From the NCBI GenBank assembly GCA_943736015.1, contig OX031063.1, forward strand, positions 39,014,672 through 39,078,671: 64,000 nucleotides of DNA. The letters are read 5' to 3'. Shown in pieces: positions 11,701-21,929 of this stretch. Numbering within the stretch: position 1 is the stretch's first letter; every line of letters starts with the position of its first letter. This stretch comes from Tridacna crocea. Its lineage: Eukaryota > Mollusca > Bivalvia > Cardiida > Cardiidae. The position numbers and the translations under genes were made by a program. The notes beneath the pieces are model-generated. The model did not search any database. It had not been told where the DNA came from and saw only the letters and a list, made by a program, of their open reading frames with translations.

Positions 11701-14700
11701 TTTTGGGAAAAGGAGAAAATACTGGTTACTAGCGTTTTCATCTTTTTACAAATGTTTTCAAAAAGCTTCTTTTGCAGGGTCCTTAAAACTCGGGAATGTG
11801 CGGTAAAAAATTAACAGCCTAAGGGTCAAACTACTGGTAATTGGTTAAAGTTTTCATTCTCCTTTCTTGTATAAAACAAAGAATTTGTATGTATCTATCA
11901 GTGTGACGACCCAACTAGGGTTAAGTTGAATAAAGTCATATCTAAACCAGTGACCATCTCACAAGTCAAGTGACTTTTCGCACTTTTATTGTTTATGCAA
12001 AGGACAGATGCCTACATGTGTAAATGATTTTCTGTTCGGAAATCCTAATTGGAATGAATTTTTGATGATGGCATGGCTTTTGAGTCTCATGGTTTTGACA
12101 TTTCAATGTTACATATGTTATCTTGTGCCCATTGATCTCTTTGCAAAAATCAATATGAGCCATGCTCTGGAAAAAAGGGGACTTAATGCATCTCCATGAT
12201 GCATGATACCTGACAGGTCATCACATAATAATGGATCCATAGTATGGACTTTTAGGAACAGTTGTCTTTATAAGGAGGAATGCACATCCTTTGACATACA
12301 GAAACTGACCAATGGCGAAAAGTTTCAGCCCAGGTCAGCCTGCCTGGACTGCGCAGGCTGACCTGAGTCGTTACTTTTCGCAGATGCATTAAGTCCCCTT
12401 TTCATAGAGTATGCTCATATCCATTTGTTATACACATATAATAGACAGTTTAAACTGTGAATCATCATTATCAGTTCTTATTATTTTTTTTTCCAGTGGT
12501 TTTGGTTCCACTATTTCTTTTTGCACTGCTACATGCATGTAATTACACAAAGACATTAATCAATGTAAGTACAAAATTTACATTCTGTTACACAACAAAA
12601 ATGTAGATTTGTCAAAACCTGAAGCATTTTTAGACAACAAATCAAATGTGGTTCAGATTGTGGAAGTTAACTTTGATAGATAGAAAACATTGTGGGAAAA
12701 AGAAGAAAATGCTGTTTACCAACATTTTCTCCTATTCCAACTTTTTTTTCTTTTGATAGCCTTCTTTTCCAAGGTTGTTAAAAGTCAGATCAGTGTTGTA
12801 AGGATTAAAAGGGCTGTAAGGATTAAAAAAAGAAAGAAAGAAGGCACAACAGATATTGATTGAGAACTAACTCAATGTGTCAGTACATTACTACTTGCAG
12901 AGGAGTTTCATGTTTGCCACTTTGATTTAGTTGGACTCTTGTATTAAATCTTTCCCAGATAAGCCATGGTTTTTACTGCTCTGAAGTTTAAGACATTTGA
13001 AAACACTGTGGAAAAAGGAACAAATACTCATAACAAGCATTTTATCCATTTTCCAAAGTTTTTTCTTCCTTTACAGATAAAAATACCACACACTACCTTT
13101 TTAGCCACACACTACCTTTTTAGCCAATCTAAATTTGTCATCTGCAAAAATTCCTTCAACTTAAGCAGACCAAAATTACCATATCTGGTAAAGAGTTAAA
13201 CAGATTTTTTCCTTATTATATTTCAATTGAAGTAAGATGTTTCTGAAAGTTTTCAGCTGCAAATTTGACAAAGTTTAATAAGTTGAATTGCAACGGTTAC
13301 TGGTTCGAACCTCAGCTTAGTCAAAATCCTCAGGAGAATTGATAATTGTCGTTGCGATAGGTTATTCTTCTCTAACCACTGATTAGCATTTTGACATATT
13401 TGTGTGGGAGAACAGCATGTTGTTTGGCAGGAATGTTTGGCTAAGTGCTGGTTGAAAGAAAAATTCCAGGAAAGCATGGATATTTGGCTGCTGTAATAAA
13501 ACTGAAACAATTTTAAACATTATCTAACACCAAACAAACAAAGCTGCTAAAACATGGTGGAAAAAGAACAATATTTTTTACTCTTCCAATGCCATATTTT
13601 AAAGCATTTCAGTCACTTTCACCAAGTTATTTGTAAATGGTTCGGAATTTTTCAAGTCTTGTGTTGAAAAAAGTTCAAGTCCATATACAGTAAAGACATT
13701 TGTATGTATTAACTTTAATAGAAAACGACTTTTTTAAACTTTCTATATACTTTCTTCGCAGATAATGGGCAATAATTCCATGCAACTTGTGCAGAATATG
13801 ATTTTAAAGCTTCAAGCCCAGCAAGTTGGTATACTGAGGTTTATAGCCTGTACAGAGATTTTCCTCATGCCGGCCTTAATCTTCATGACCCTGAGGTATT
13901 GTTTTTGAAGAACTCTTGATACGAGAATAAAATTTTATATCAACTTTATCATTAGCATTAACTTTTGCAGGCAACAAATTATATGCAGCCAACAAAATTA
14001 TATGCAGCCATGACCCTGAGGTATTGTTTTTGAAGAACTCTTGATCGAGAATAAAATTTTAGATCAACTTTATCATTAGCATTAACTTTTGCAGGCAACA
14101 AATTATATGCAGCCTGAATAATGGGTTTTGTCTTTAAAGAGGTAGAGAACATTGTAGGAAAAGAAAAATATTCTGGTAATCAGCATTTTCTCTTTTTTCC
14201 TGCTACTTCAGGGTAGTTAAAATGAAACTTGAATGTCTGTTAAAAAGTTGGTTAATTAATTCTGTGAATTATAGGAGATTGATATAATGGTGTGTATGAG
14301 AGGGAGTGGGGGAGGGGGGGCACAAGCTTATTCAGAACTTTGTCTTTTGTGGACAATTTTAAGTACAGCATCTTAAAAGGAAGAAAAGTTCATTTCATCG
14401 CATTGTACTTTGAAAACAGGCTGTTGTATGTGCACTTATTTTCAGTGTACATGTATTGTTATAATCATACATCAAAGGAACTCCCCATTGAGGGACATGA
14501 ACTTACAGTGAAGGGAAAGGCAATGAAAGATGTGACCCAGCTGCCAGCCTAAGTAATTCAGTCTGAGCTGTAGAAATCCTACTTCCATCTTGAACAACTT
14601 GAAGTTTATTTTAAACTTATATGGGGCAGATGGAAGAGGTTAATGTTACTGATTATACGCATAACATATATAAATTAGTTCATAGTTAATGCTAAAAGCC

Positions 14701-17115
14701 TTCCACAATCGTACCTAAAAAAATCTGCAAACAATGTATCTCCAATTATAATTCTCCAATCTCGGGTTATAGTTAGATTGTGAAAGTTTTTTTGGACTTT
14801 TTTGTGATGTACATAGTGATACTGAGTAGTTAAGATACTGGTTTGTAATTATGCTCGCAGTGTTTGTCCTGTGGGAGTGTTCCTCTGCAAGGCACTGCAA
14901 TGACTCATCCTGGTACTAAAAGAAACCAGAATAGACATTTTGAATTACAAAACACACTGGCACTACTCAGTGTTTTCATTTAGTTTGACACCCAATCCTG
15001 TTTATTTTCAGTGGAAAGTCAACCATATTTCATCCTTTTGTGTACTACAGATTTCTATCGTTAAGATATGCTTCTCGCAGAAATCCATACTGCAGGTGAG
15101 ATTATTTATGTGTCTGCACAAACATATCACAGGTTGTAGCAAATTAAGTAGGGAATAAGTAGAGGTCTCTGTGCAAGATCAAATTATCATTTAACTCTTT
15201 GAGTTACCACTGTAGAAGAAGACAAAAGTTTGGACTTGCCAGAATCAAAAATATTTACAGAAAACAAATTGAATGTAGTTCAGATGATCTTATTTTTCCT
15301 CTGAAAGGGGAAAAACATTGTGGGAAAAAGAGAAAATGCTTTTTATCAGTATTTTCTTTTTCTTTCAGTGTTTTCAAAAGCCTCCTTCCTCAGGGCTGCT
15401 GAACCTTGAGATTGTATGACATCAGATTCCAGTATTTTCATGAGATTTAAAGCCATCTATAATTTAATCAATTATCTGTAATTTTGATGTTAATATTTCA
15501 TGCTTTCCGGTAGGATATCGAGAAATGGTAGTGAAAATATTTTTCGATCTTACACTGGTACCACCAGTGAAAATAGCGATTTTCACGTTCTTGTTGCCTA
15601 GGTAAATTGCACGTGCCTGACAACCAGATGGGAAATATGACGTCATATACCTTACATTTCACGTGCTTGAAGTAACGTTGCTATGCAGGAGGGGTACGCC
15701 ACGGGGAATAGGGGAAAAGAACTGTACTGAATTTTGATAAAGCTCCTCCCAGAAAGGGTTAAAAGCATAAAATAAATAGAATATTTGGGGTTTTTTTTCG
15801 GTGTAAGATCGATATTTATTTCATCTCATGAAAACCATCGGTAATATTTTCACTCGTGGCTGTGCCACTCGTGAAAATATTACCGATGGTGTCCACTCGA
15901 TGAAATAAATTTCGATCTTACACCGAAAAAAACAAATATCCTCTATATCCTTTCCTAAAAAGCTGGTTACTAAAAGTTTTCCGAAAGTGTTTTCTAAAGG
16001 ATTTCCTCAGGCTCATTAAAAACTGTCACTGTGTGGTAAAGGGTTAACCCATTACCAAACGACAATATTTTAGACTGGTCCAAATTGAAAGCATTTGCAG
16101 ACGACAAAATTAAAGTGACTGAAAATTTGAAATTTGTTTTGTGAAGGGTAGAAAACATTGTGGGAAAAGGAGAAAATGCTGGTTACCAGCATTTTCTCCT
16201 TTTCCCACAATGTTTTCTAAAGGCTTCTTTCTCAGGGGCGTCAAAAGTAGGGATTGAGTGGTAATGGGTTAAAGTGATGAATGTAATCAGGTTATAGTAT
16301 ATAGTAAAGCATGTAAGAAATAATGTAAGAAATAATAATTATGATCTCAAGAGCCATTATAAAGAGTAAGATCAATATCAGACTAAACTATAGAACTATC
16401 AAATAATTTTTCCACTCTTCATATGTACAATATCCCATTAAAGTTTTGACAAAGAAAATGATGTAGGTCCAAGATGGCATATGATATTTTTCAGTTTTAA
16501 TGACATACATATTTTATATTTTAGCCATTCTCTGTGATCAGAGGGCTAAATGCCTCTGCAAAAAGGTATCTACACATTTCAGCCAGCACAGGCTTACCTG
16601 GATCAGAACATTTTGCTATCGGTCAGTTTTCTGTATGTCAAAGGATCAGTGTACATCATGATTCAGTGAACTGCATGATATCATGGATCACAGAGATGCA
16701 TTTTTCCCCCTTTTGCCAGGGCAGGGCTTATCAACTCTACCACATGACAAACTTTTAGAATGGTCCGAATTGAAAGGACTTGCAGACAACAAAATAAACG
16801 TAACTCAGAAATTGAAATTAGTGTCCAGCAGGGTAGAAAACACTGTAGGAAAAGGAGAAAATGCTGGTTACCAATATTTTGTCCTTTTCCCACATTGTAT
16901 TCGAAAGGCTTCTATCTCAGGGTTGTAAAAATCAGGGATGATTTGGTAAAGGGTTAATTGTTATTTCATCTATATTTGGCAGGACTTTGTTCTCGGAACT
17001 AAGAATGACGGTGGAATATGTGTGTAACAAACCTTCCTGTCCACAGTTTGTGCGAAACATCTGTATAAAGGGGATTGCTTTGATCTCTAGACTGGCTCCA
17101 CAAGTGAATCAATGA
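8715..17115 (+). CDS. TMEM33: TMEM33, ER/nuclear-envelope transmembrane protein 33 (7 coding exons)
   Basis: Coding exons are 8715-8795, 9815-9909, 11036-11220, 12497-12564, 13762-13895, 15012-15095 and 16983-17115. They total 780 nt (259 aa plus stop), all introns are GT-AG and the frame closes exactly. Recognised from conserved TMEM33/Pom33 blocks: YQRALISNAATSALRLHQR (residues 66-84), EDSCHYLLFS (101-110), LNSYPVT, FIACTEIFLMPA, YYRFLSLRYASRRNPYCR across exons 6-7, and ISRLAP near the C-terminus. Length is close to the human protein (247 aa); the extra residues are a Gln/Asn-rich N-terminus. Three hydrophobic stretches fit the family's membrane segments. Known role of the family: ER and nuclear-envelope membrane shaping, reticulon interaction and ER stress signalling. 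An acceptor 23 nt before the ATG implies an untranslated upstream exon, not located. Introns hold many family A repeats, and a 125-bp duplication copies the exon-5 donor. Confidence 0.95.
8934..9107 (-). repeat. Repeat E, short copy
   Basis: Ends with CATTCAGTGACAGCTCTAGT, the complement of the 55943 copy's start. It includes CTGGAATCAGCCTGTCCGTC and a GTCTGTGT-rich part. It sits in TMEM33 intron 1 next to a broken family A copy. Confidence 0.65.
9300..9520 (+). mobile_element. Family A MITE
   Basis: TTAACTCTTTACC to AATTAA. The left core arm has lost about 10 bp (GGAGGTAACCAGC). Confidence 0.75.
9815..9909 (+). CDS. TMEM33: TMEM33 coding exon 2
   Basis: Encodes residues 28-59, including the conserved MMNNK start block and the first hydrophobic segment (TVLSSILFLLPFFG). 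Acceptor TTTTAG ends at 9814; donor GTATGA starts at 9910. It ends two bases into a Gly codon. Confidence 0.93.
9962..10215 (-). mobile_element. Family A MITE with duplicated left end
   Basis: TTAACCCATTATCAAACAAA is followed 26 bp later by a second terminus-like CTCATTATCAAACGACAAAA, suggesting one copy inserted at the edge of another. The right TTAA is intact. Confidence 0.8.
10797..11003 (-). mobile_element. Family A MITE just upstream of TMEM33 exon 3
   Basis: Ends 32 bp before exon 3. Core GAGAAAATGCTGGTTACCAG retained; both TTAA ends drifted. Confidence 0.75.
11036..11220 (+). CDS. TMEM33: TMEM33 coding exon 3
   Basis: Encodes residues 59-121, the most conserved part of the protein (YQRAL, SALRLHQR, EDSCHYLL, NSYPVT). 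A family A repeat ends about 32 bp upstream of the acceptor, so the branch site probably lies in or beside it. Confidence 0.95.
11257..11432. mobile_element. Small MITE with AGAGCTCCAGATAA-type ends
   Basis: ACAAAGCTCCAGACAAAG at the left, TTATCTGGAGCTCTGT at the right, inner ATCTGTTAGAATTTTCTCAT pairing weakly with AGTTCTAAAGAGCATGCAC. It starts 37 bp after TMEM33 exon 3. Confidence 0.6.
11586..11814 (-). mobile_element. Family A MITE, diverged
   Basis: CCCTTTACTAAACAACAAGA to the right TTAA. The core stem is eroded (ATACTGGTTACTAGCGTTTT). Confidence 0.65.
12154..12418. mobile_element. Family C foldback MITE, well kept
   Basis: ATGAGCCATGCTCTGGAAAA at the left and GATGCATTAAGTCCCCTTTT at the right are clear inverted ends. 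It lies in TMEM33 intron 3, counting coding introns, about 80 bp before exon 4. Confidence 0.7.
12497..12564 (+). CDS. TMEM33: TMEM33 coding exon 4
   Basis: Encodes residues 121-143, a hydrophobic segment ending in the family motif LLHACNYTK. The long T-rich tract before the acceptor ends in CCAG at 12496; the donor is GTAAGT. Confidence 0.93.
12585..12808 (-). mobile_element. Family A MITE, diverged
   Basis: TGTTACACAACAAAAATG at the left, right TTAA at 12805. Starts about 20 bp after the TMEM33 exon 4 donor. Confidence 0.65.
12967..13199 (+). mobile_element. Family A MITE, diverged
   Basis: Weak core (ACAAATACTCATAACAAGCA). A 20-bp segment (CACACTACCTTTTTAGCCA) is tandemly duplicated inside. 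Confidence 0.6.
13762..13895 (+). CDS. TMEM33: TMEM33 coding exon 5
   Basis: Encodes residues 144-188, with the conserved RFIACTEIFLMPA stretch. The donor GTATTG at 13896, with the last 12 exon bases, is copied again at 14009-14026 by a tandem duplication (see repeat at 13884). Confidence 0.94.
13884..14116 (+). repeat. 125-bp tandem duplication across the TMEM33 exon 5 donor
   Basis: Unit 1 (13884-14008) starts with the last 12 coding bases of exon 5 and the donor (CATGACCCTGAGGTATTG). Unit 2 (14009-14116) repeats it almost exactly. The second donor is therefore identical to the first. Each unit also holds a TTTTGCAG acceptor-like site. Confidence 0.9.
15012..15095 (+). CDS. TMEM33: TMEM33 coding exon 6
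   Basis: Encodes residues 188-216: the FVYYRFLSLRYASRRNPYCR block, a hallmark of the family. Acceptor TTTTCAG ends at 15011; donor GTGAGA starts at 15096. Confidence 0.95.
15191..15422 (-). mobile_element. Family A MITE, diverged
   Basis: TTAACTCTTTGAGTTACC at the left. Core reduced to AAAATGCTTTTTATCAGTAT. In TMEM33 intron 6. Confidence 0.65.
15490..15945 (-). repeat. Family F repeat with a 160-bp terminal hairpin
   Basis: Carries TTTCATGCTTTCCGGTAGGA, TGGTACCACCAGTGAAAATA, GACGTCATATACCTTACATT and TCCCAGAAAGGGTTAAAAGC. The 15781-15939 end folds on itself round CACTCGTGGCTGTGCCACTC. It is in TMEM33 intron 6. Confidence 0.75.
16044..16272 (-). mobile_element. Family A MITE, near-consensus
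   Basis: TTAA at both ends, 229 bp with flanks. A perfect core stem of 35 bp per arm with one spacer base runs from TAGAAAACATTGTGGG to its complement. Best minus-orientation reference copy. Confidence 0.9.
16528..16732. mobile_element. Family C foldback MITE, diverged
   Basis: GAGGGCTAAATGCCTCTGCA at the left and CCTTTTGCCAGGGCAGGGCT at the right. It abuts the family A copy at 16730. Confidence 0.55.
16730..16957 (-). mobile_element. Family A MITE just upstream of TMEM33 exon 7
   Basis: Ends TTTGGTAAAGGGTTAA at 16957, 26 bp before exon 7. Right core arm changed to CAATATTTTGTCC. Confidence 0.75.
16983..17115 (+). CDS. TMEM33: TMEM33 last coding exon
   Basis: Encodes residues 216-259 (TLFSELRMTVEYVCNKPSCP and ISRLAP blocks) and the TGA at 17113-17115. 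A family A repeat ends at 16957, 26 bp before the exon. The first AATAAA after the stop (17165-17170) lies inside another repeat. Confidence 0.95.
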
Positions 17116-17141
17116 TGAACAAAAAACTAATTTATAGTTTA

Positions 17142-17345
17142 ACCCTTTCAGCGTCGAAGATGAAAATAAAGGTTTTTACAGAAGGCATAGATCAAAGATC
17201 AGACTGCACTGAATGTACAGTCTGGTCTTTCATCTATACTTTCCGCTTGTTTAGTCAAGCCTTCTCAGTTTCAGTAGATTGTATTTACTGTCATTGAAAG
17301 ATCATATCTATATACACATTTTTAGCCCTGACAGGGTAAATAGCT
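17142..17345. repeat. TTAA-like repeat carrying TMEM33's first AATAAA
   Basis: Starts TTAACCCTTTCAGCGTCGA and ends GCCCTGACAGGGTAAA. Internal GATCAGACTGCACTGAATGT / ACAGTCTGGTCTTTCATCTA inverted motif also occurs at 4100-4290, 4545-4730 and about 30830-30900. Confidence 0.5.
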
Positions 17346-17787
17346 GTTTGTACCTTTCTGCTATCTCGTAAATTTAGTATTGTGTTTTGTATGTTTATTT
17401 TGTATTTCCTGCCATGCTCAATAGTTTCATGGTTTTCTAGTTATTTCACTGCCAAGTTTAGCTATTCACATTTATTGTTTGTTGATTGTATGGTGTTAAA
17501 TGCTGTTTTCAACATTATTTCAGTTACATGTCTGCAGTCAGTGCACCTATCCATGCTTCATTGGAGTTTCTATTACCAGTACTTTGCACAATATTTTTTC
17601 CAAGCCACTGGCTGCTTTCCCACATAACCATTGCTGAAAATATGGTCTGCTTTGAGAAAAGAATGAATACTGTCACAATGATTATCATTAGCCCTGGGAA
17701 AGAAATTGTGTGAGTCGGTAATCAAACCGCTACTGGCTTAGCTACAGTGGCTAGGCTTACATTTCCTAGACTATTTTGAAAAAAGAT

Positions 17788-17974
17788 TTAACCTTTTCAC
17801 CACACAATTCCAGCTTTTAGGGACAAGGAAAAAACCTGGTTACCAGTAATTTTTTTCCTTTTCCCAAAATGTTTTCAACTCTTCCCAAAATAAATTCAAA
17901 TTTTGCATCACAATTATTTTTTAGTCTGCAAATGCTCGCAGTTTTGACAAGTTTAAAATTTTGTTAATGAGTTG
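17788..17974 (+). mobile_element. Family A MITE, internally deleted
   Basis: TTAACCTTTTCACCACACAA at the left. About 30 bp missing before the core. Confidence 0.65.
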
Positions 17975-18104
17975 CACAATAATAACAGTGGTGGTCTAAT
18001 ATCCCTAACTCAACCAAGTGTTGTACAGGCTGTTTATTTTTTACCTTATCACTTGAAAAGTGCAATGAACTGCAACACTTGCTTGTTCAGGGTGGATCTA
18101 CCAT

Positions 18105-18330
18105 TTAACTTTTTACCAAACAATCCCTGGTTTTCATGAATGTCTGAAAGCAGCCTTTTGAAAACATTATGAGAAAAGGAGAAAATGCTGGTCACCAGCA
18201 TTTTCTCCTTTTTCCACTCTTTTTCTACTGTTCCCAAAACAAATTTCAATTTTTGAGTCACATTAATTTTAACGTCTGCAAATGCTTTCAGTTTGAAAGT
18301 CTAAAATTTTGTCATCTGCTAAAGAGTTAA
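18105..18330 (+). mobile_element. Family A MITE, intact ends
   Basis: TTAA at both ends. The core centre reads GGTCACC rather than GGTAACC. Confidence 0.8.
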
Positions 18331-18470
18331 AGATTGGAAGCATCCAACATTTCAGACATATGATTTCATTGGCATTCATTACTTACCTTACAGACTGATA
18401 TTAAATCTACCCAAAATGTTAAATAATCGCTGAAAATGCAACACAATCTTTGTATTTTCCTGTTTTACTT

Positions 18471-18676
18471 TAGCACACAATCTTGAGTCTTAGCAACCCT
18501 GAGTAAGCCTTGTGGGGAAAGGAGAAACTGCTGGAAGCAGCATTTTCTCCTTATCCCACAATGTTGTTTACCCTAGCAAAAAATGAAATCATAATTTGAG
18601 CTATGTTTAATTTGACATCGGCTAGGCAAATGTTCAATTTGGTTGCATCCAAAATTTTGTCATTTGGTGAAGAGTT
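18471..18676 (+). mobile_element. Family A MITE, diverged
   Basis: Left end degraded. Core centre shortened (CTGCTGGAAGCAGCATT). Confidence 0.65.
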
Positions 18677-19218
18677 ACAAAAATTATCACTTGCACAAAC
18701 TTTCTGTATTACTTGCTTGGTAGATCAGAGAAAATAATACTTAAAATATTCGGAGATGCATTTATTTAATTGAATAAATTACTCAGAATAAATGGACTTT
18801 ACTGAATGTTATATGTTTATTATTTAGCTTCACTGGCAGAATACCAGCTTGTCATTTCCCTTATCAGTTGTATGTTTGTCCATCTGTGCATTAAAGTTTA
18901 TTTCAAATTTCTTTTCCTCAAAGACCGATTCTGAGCAAACTTCACAAAAATTATCCTAACTTTTGTCTCCTTTAGAAGCTTTCTAAAAGAATTTTGATCA
19001 GGATTTCTGGATGTCATGGCAACTAAACTTAAAAATATGGGAAATCTTCAAAACTGCTTGCAAGAATTATCTGCAAAGTTTTGATCACTTGTCTTTAGCT
19101 TGATATCTTTCATCTTCTTGATGGAATTTTATCTGTATGAGGATAGCTGCTGTTGACTTTCCTCATCATCATTTAATAATGAGCTATTGATATTAAATAA
19201 TAATCAAGAGGAATCATA

Positions 19219-19447
19219 TTAACCCCTTACTCCATAGATACTCATTTTGGCGTATCAACAACAAACAGCTTTTGAAAACATTGTGGGAAAAGGAGAAATT
19301 GCTTGTACAAGCAATTTCTCCTTTTCCCATAATGTTTTCCACTCAATCATATATTTGTATCCTCATTTGTCTATATTTTTGACATCATATCTTTATTTGC
19401 TGCTGAAATGGAAGAGCCTTAAATTGGCATATTAGGTTAAGGGTTAA
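19219..19447 (+). mobile_element. Family A MITE with a changed but still symmetric core
   Basis: TTAA at both ends. The core centre is GAAATTGCTTGTACAAGCAA, so both arms differ from consensus in the same way and pairing is kept. The outer arms (TGTGGGAAAAGGAG) are consensus. Confidence 0.8.
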
Positions 19448-19497
19448 TTCATAGCAAGAATCTGTAGCCACTGATTTCCGTTCAGCAACATACGGAC

Positions 19498-19696
19498 TGC
19501 AACAAGTGAAGAGGGGCATTCTAACACTTCCAAAGGATACTTTCCTTTTATATGTAATTTTTTATTTTGTGCAAATCTACTGTGGGACAACATTCTAATG
19601 TAGTCGAAAAGTGTGGTCTTGGATTAGCCTACGCAGACTGATCTGAGACAACACTATTACAGAAATGCCGGAATGCCCCTTGTGGTGTGTTGCAAG
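19498..19696 (+). mobile_element. Family B MITE, diverged
   Basis: GCAACAAGTGAAGAGGGGCA to GCCCCTTGTGGTGTGTTGCA. The core hairpin is reduced to GCCTACGCAGACTGATCTGA. Confidence 0.65.
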
Positions 19697-19734
19697 CAAT
19701 ATACTTTAACTTTTAATGAGGATTGAATGTTTAT

Positions 19735-19925
19735 AAGTTTTCTGAAGCCTTTTGAAAACATAGTAAGGAAAGAGAAAATGCTGGTATCCAGCATTTTCTC
19801 CTTTTCCTGCGATGTTTTCTGCTCTATCAAGGAAAAAATGAGTCATTTTTGCCATCTTTAACTTGTCTTCTGCAAGCAATTTTAATTTAGACATGTCCAA
19901 AATTTTGTCATTTGGTAGAGAGCTA
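19735..19925 (+). mobile_element. Family A MITE, left end missing
   Basis: Begins at GAAGCCTTTTGAAAACATAG; core AATGCTGGTATCCAGCATTT intact. Confidence 0.65.
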
Positions 19926-20660
19926 TACTGTAACCAATTGCAGACGCCAATGACTGTGGCTGAAAAAATGTGAATTTTGTCATTGAAAAGGTAGAAATCA
20001 TGCTTAAGGAAAACTGAAAACCAACATCCAACTCAAAGCTCTGGGTTTTTTGCGAGCATATTTTGGGGCTAGACACTGCATAGCCCTGGTCCGGTGCTGG
20101 TTAAATCCACATCATACATGAATAAATGAGCTGTTGTCGCATTATTGAAAAAATATTGCAACCAGCGTGAGACATCACTGAAAACACAACACCAGCATGA
20201 AAAGTTTTGCTTGTCCTTTTGAAAACATTTTTGGATGAAATTTTGCGCATCTGATGGACTTTTTCTTTGTCTATAGACAACATTGTGGTACATAAGAGAA
20301 TGCTGATAAACAGGGTTTTCACACTTTTTGCGAAATATTTTCAGGAGTCTCTTCCTCAGAGTCGTAAAAAGACGGGAAATATTTTACACTGCTTTCAACA
20401 GTTTTAATTCTATCACTGCTACAAGAAAGTGGCTGAACATTCCTCACCATATAAATCTATTTCTTCACCACTTCAATAGTATTGCCATTGCATCATTGCA
20501 ACAGTTCTCTGGCAATAAGCTCCGGCTGTGTCAGGGCTTTAAAGCTATTTGTTGGCTTCTGTGGCTTTTTTGCAAAGCTTTCCTAAGTAAAGACTGCGAA
20601 TTTAAAAGAATGCGGACCTTGATCATTATAAGATTTTTCCCCATTATTTCTTTAATGTGA

Positions 20661-20898
20661 ACAATACTCTGTGAAAAGGACGCTTACTGGACTCACTAGT
20701 AACGACGCAGGTCAGCCTGTGCAGTCAAAGCAAGTTGACCTGGGCTGAAAATTTTTGTTATCAGTCAATTTTCTGCATGTCCAAGGACCAGTCTACCAGT
20801 TGCTAGACAAATTGAACTTTATAGATCAGTGGTCATTTTATGGCGGTATAATGCATTTAGGACGTAATTAAAGCCCCTTTTGCAAGAGCATGGCTCAT
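20661..20898. mobile_element. Family C foldback MITE
   Basis: ACTCTGTGAAAAGGACGCTT at the left and AGCCCCTTTTGCAAGAGCAT at the right; ACGCAGGTCAGCCTGTGCAG near the left centre. Confidence 0.65.
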
Positions 20899-20917
20899 TT
20901 TTTTTTAATCATTCCAT

Positions 20918-21144
20918 TTAACCCTTTCCCAAACAAGCCCTGGTTTTTGCGTGTCTGCAGTAAAAGTCTTTTGAAAACACTGGGGGAAAAGAAGAAATTG
21001 CTCGTAACGAGCACTTTCTCCTTTTCCCGCGGTGTTTTCATCCTTTTTGAGAACTTTCTGCCATTTTCTCCAAATTTAAAATTGTCGTCTGCAAACTCTT
21101 TCGGTTTGGAAGGGTCCAAAATTTATCGTTTGGGAAAGGGTTAA
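20918..21144 (+). mobile_element. Family A MITE, subfamily with changed core
   Basis: TTAACCCTTTCCC to GGGAAAGGGTTAA gives perfect inverted ends. The core centre ATTGCTCGTAACGAGCACTT again shows paired changes in both arms. Confidence 0.85.
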
Positions 21145-21929
21145 GTAGGTATTTCCATGGACCGGGTTAAGTATGGTGAAGATGACAACCTGTTGTTGCA
21201 TGGATGGCCTACGGCAGAAAAATTAATTGTAAAAGTAAACAACAAGTTGCTAGGTTGCTCAATACATTTTACCTAGTTTTGAAATTAGAAAATCCGATCC
21301 TTTACCGCGTGTTTAAATAAATAACTTTTGGATACATTCTTTATATTTCATTCCGTTGTCTCATTTTAGATTATTGCCGGTTTACTGGTTGTTAACGTCA
21401 AAGATATTTGTAAACTACACTCTGATTGGTTCGTTGAGAACCTACTACATTCATGAACTAATCAGAATTTGCGTTGTAACAGCCTTCTGACGAATGCAGA
21501 AATAAACCGAAATAAACAAAAACCCGTGCTTGCGAAAAGGAAATATTGACTAATCTGTCAGAAAAAAAAAACAGGTAAATTAATGAGACTACAACTAATC
21601 AATTGAACTGAACCGGAGCCTTTGATTCTCTGATGATACCATACATGCGTAAATTGTGTATTTTTTTTCCGTTCTTTATAATCATTGTTCAGGCTCAGCA
21701 CAGCCACAGGATTCAACAAGTTCAACGCAGGTTCGTTTTTACACCACGGCAAAAGCGATCACGCTGTTACAACCTCGTTTTTAATGTTGTTGTTCTTTTA
21801 TCATACATTGACTAGTTATTAAATAATTAAAATTTTACCAAGGCTGCAGTATAATCGCAATAAATTATAGAATATTTTGAAAATTCAGAAGTTTTGGCAG
21901 TAGAATTTTTAAAAAAATCAGTTGATACA
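21145..21929. promoter_or_regulatory. Upstream region of TXNDC9
   Basis: Nothing coding. It probably holds the promoter and leader exon. A candidate donor is ACAG/GTAAAT at 21571-21580. Confidence 0.35.

Noticed and set aside
13290-13330. GGTTCGAACC resembling a tRNA T-arm
   Set aside because: No matching acceptor, D-arm or anticodon stem could be placed around it.
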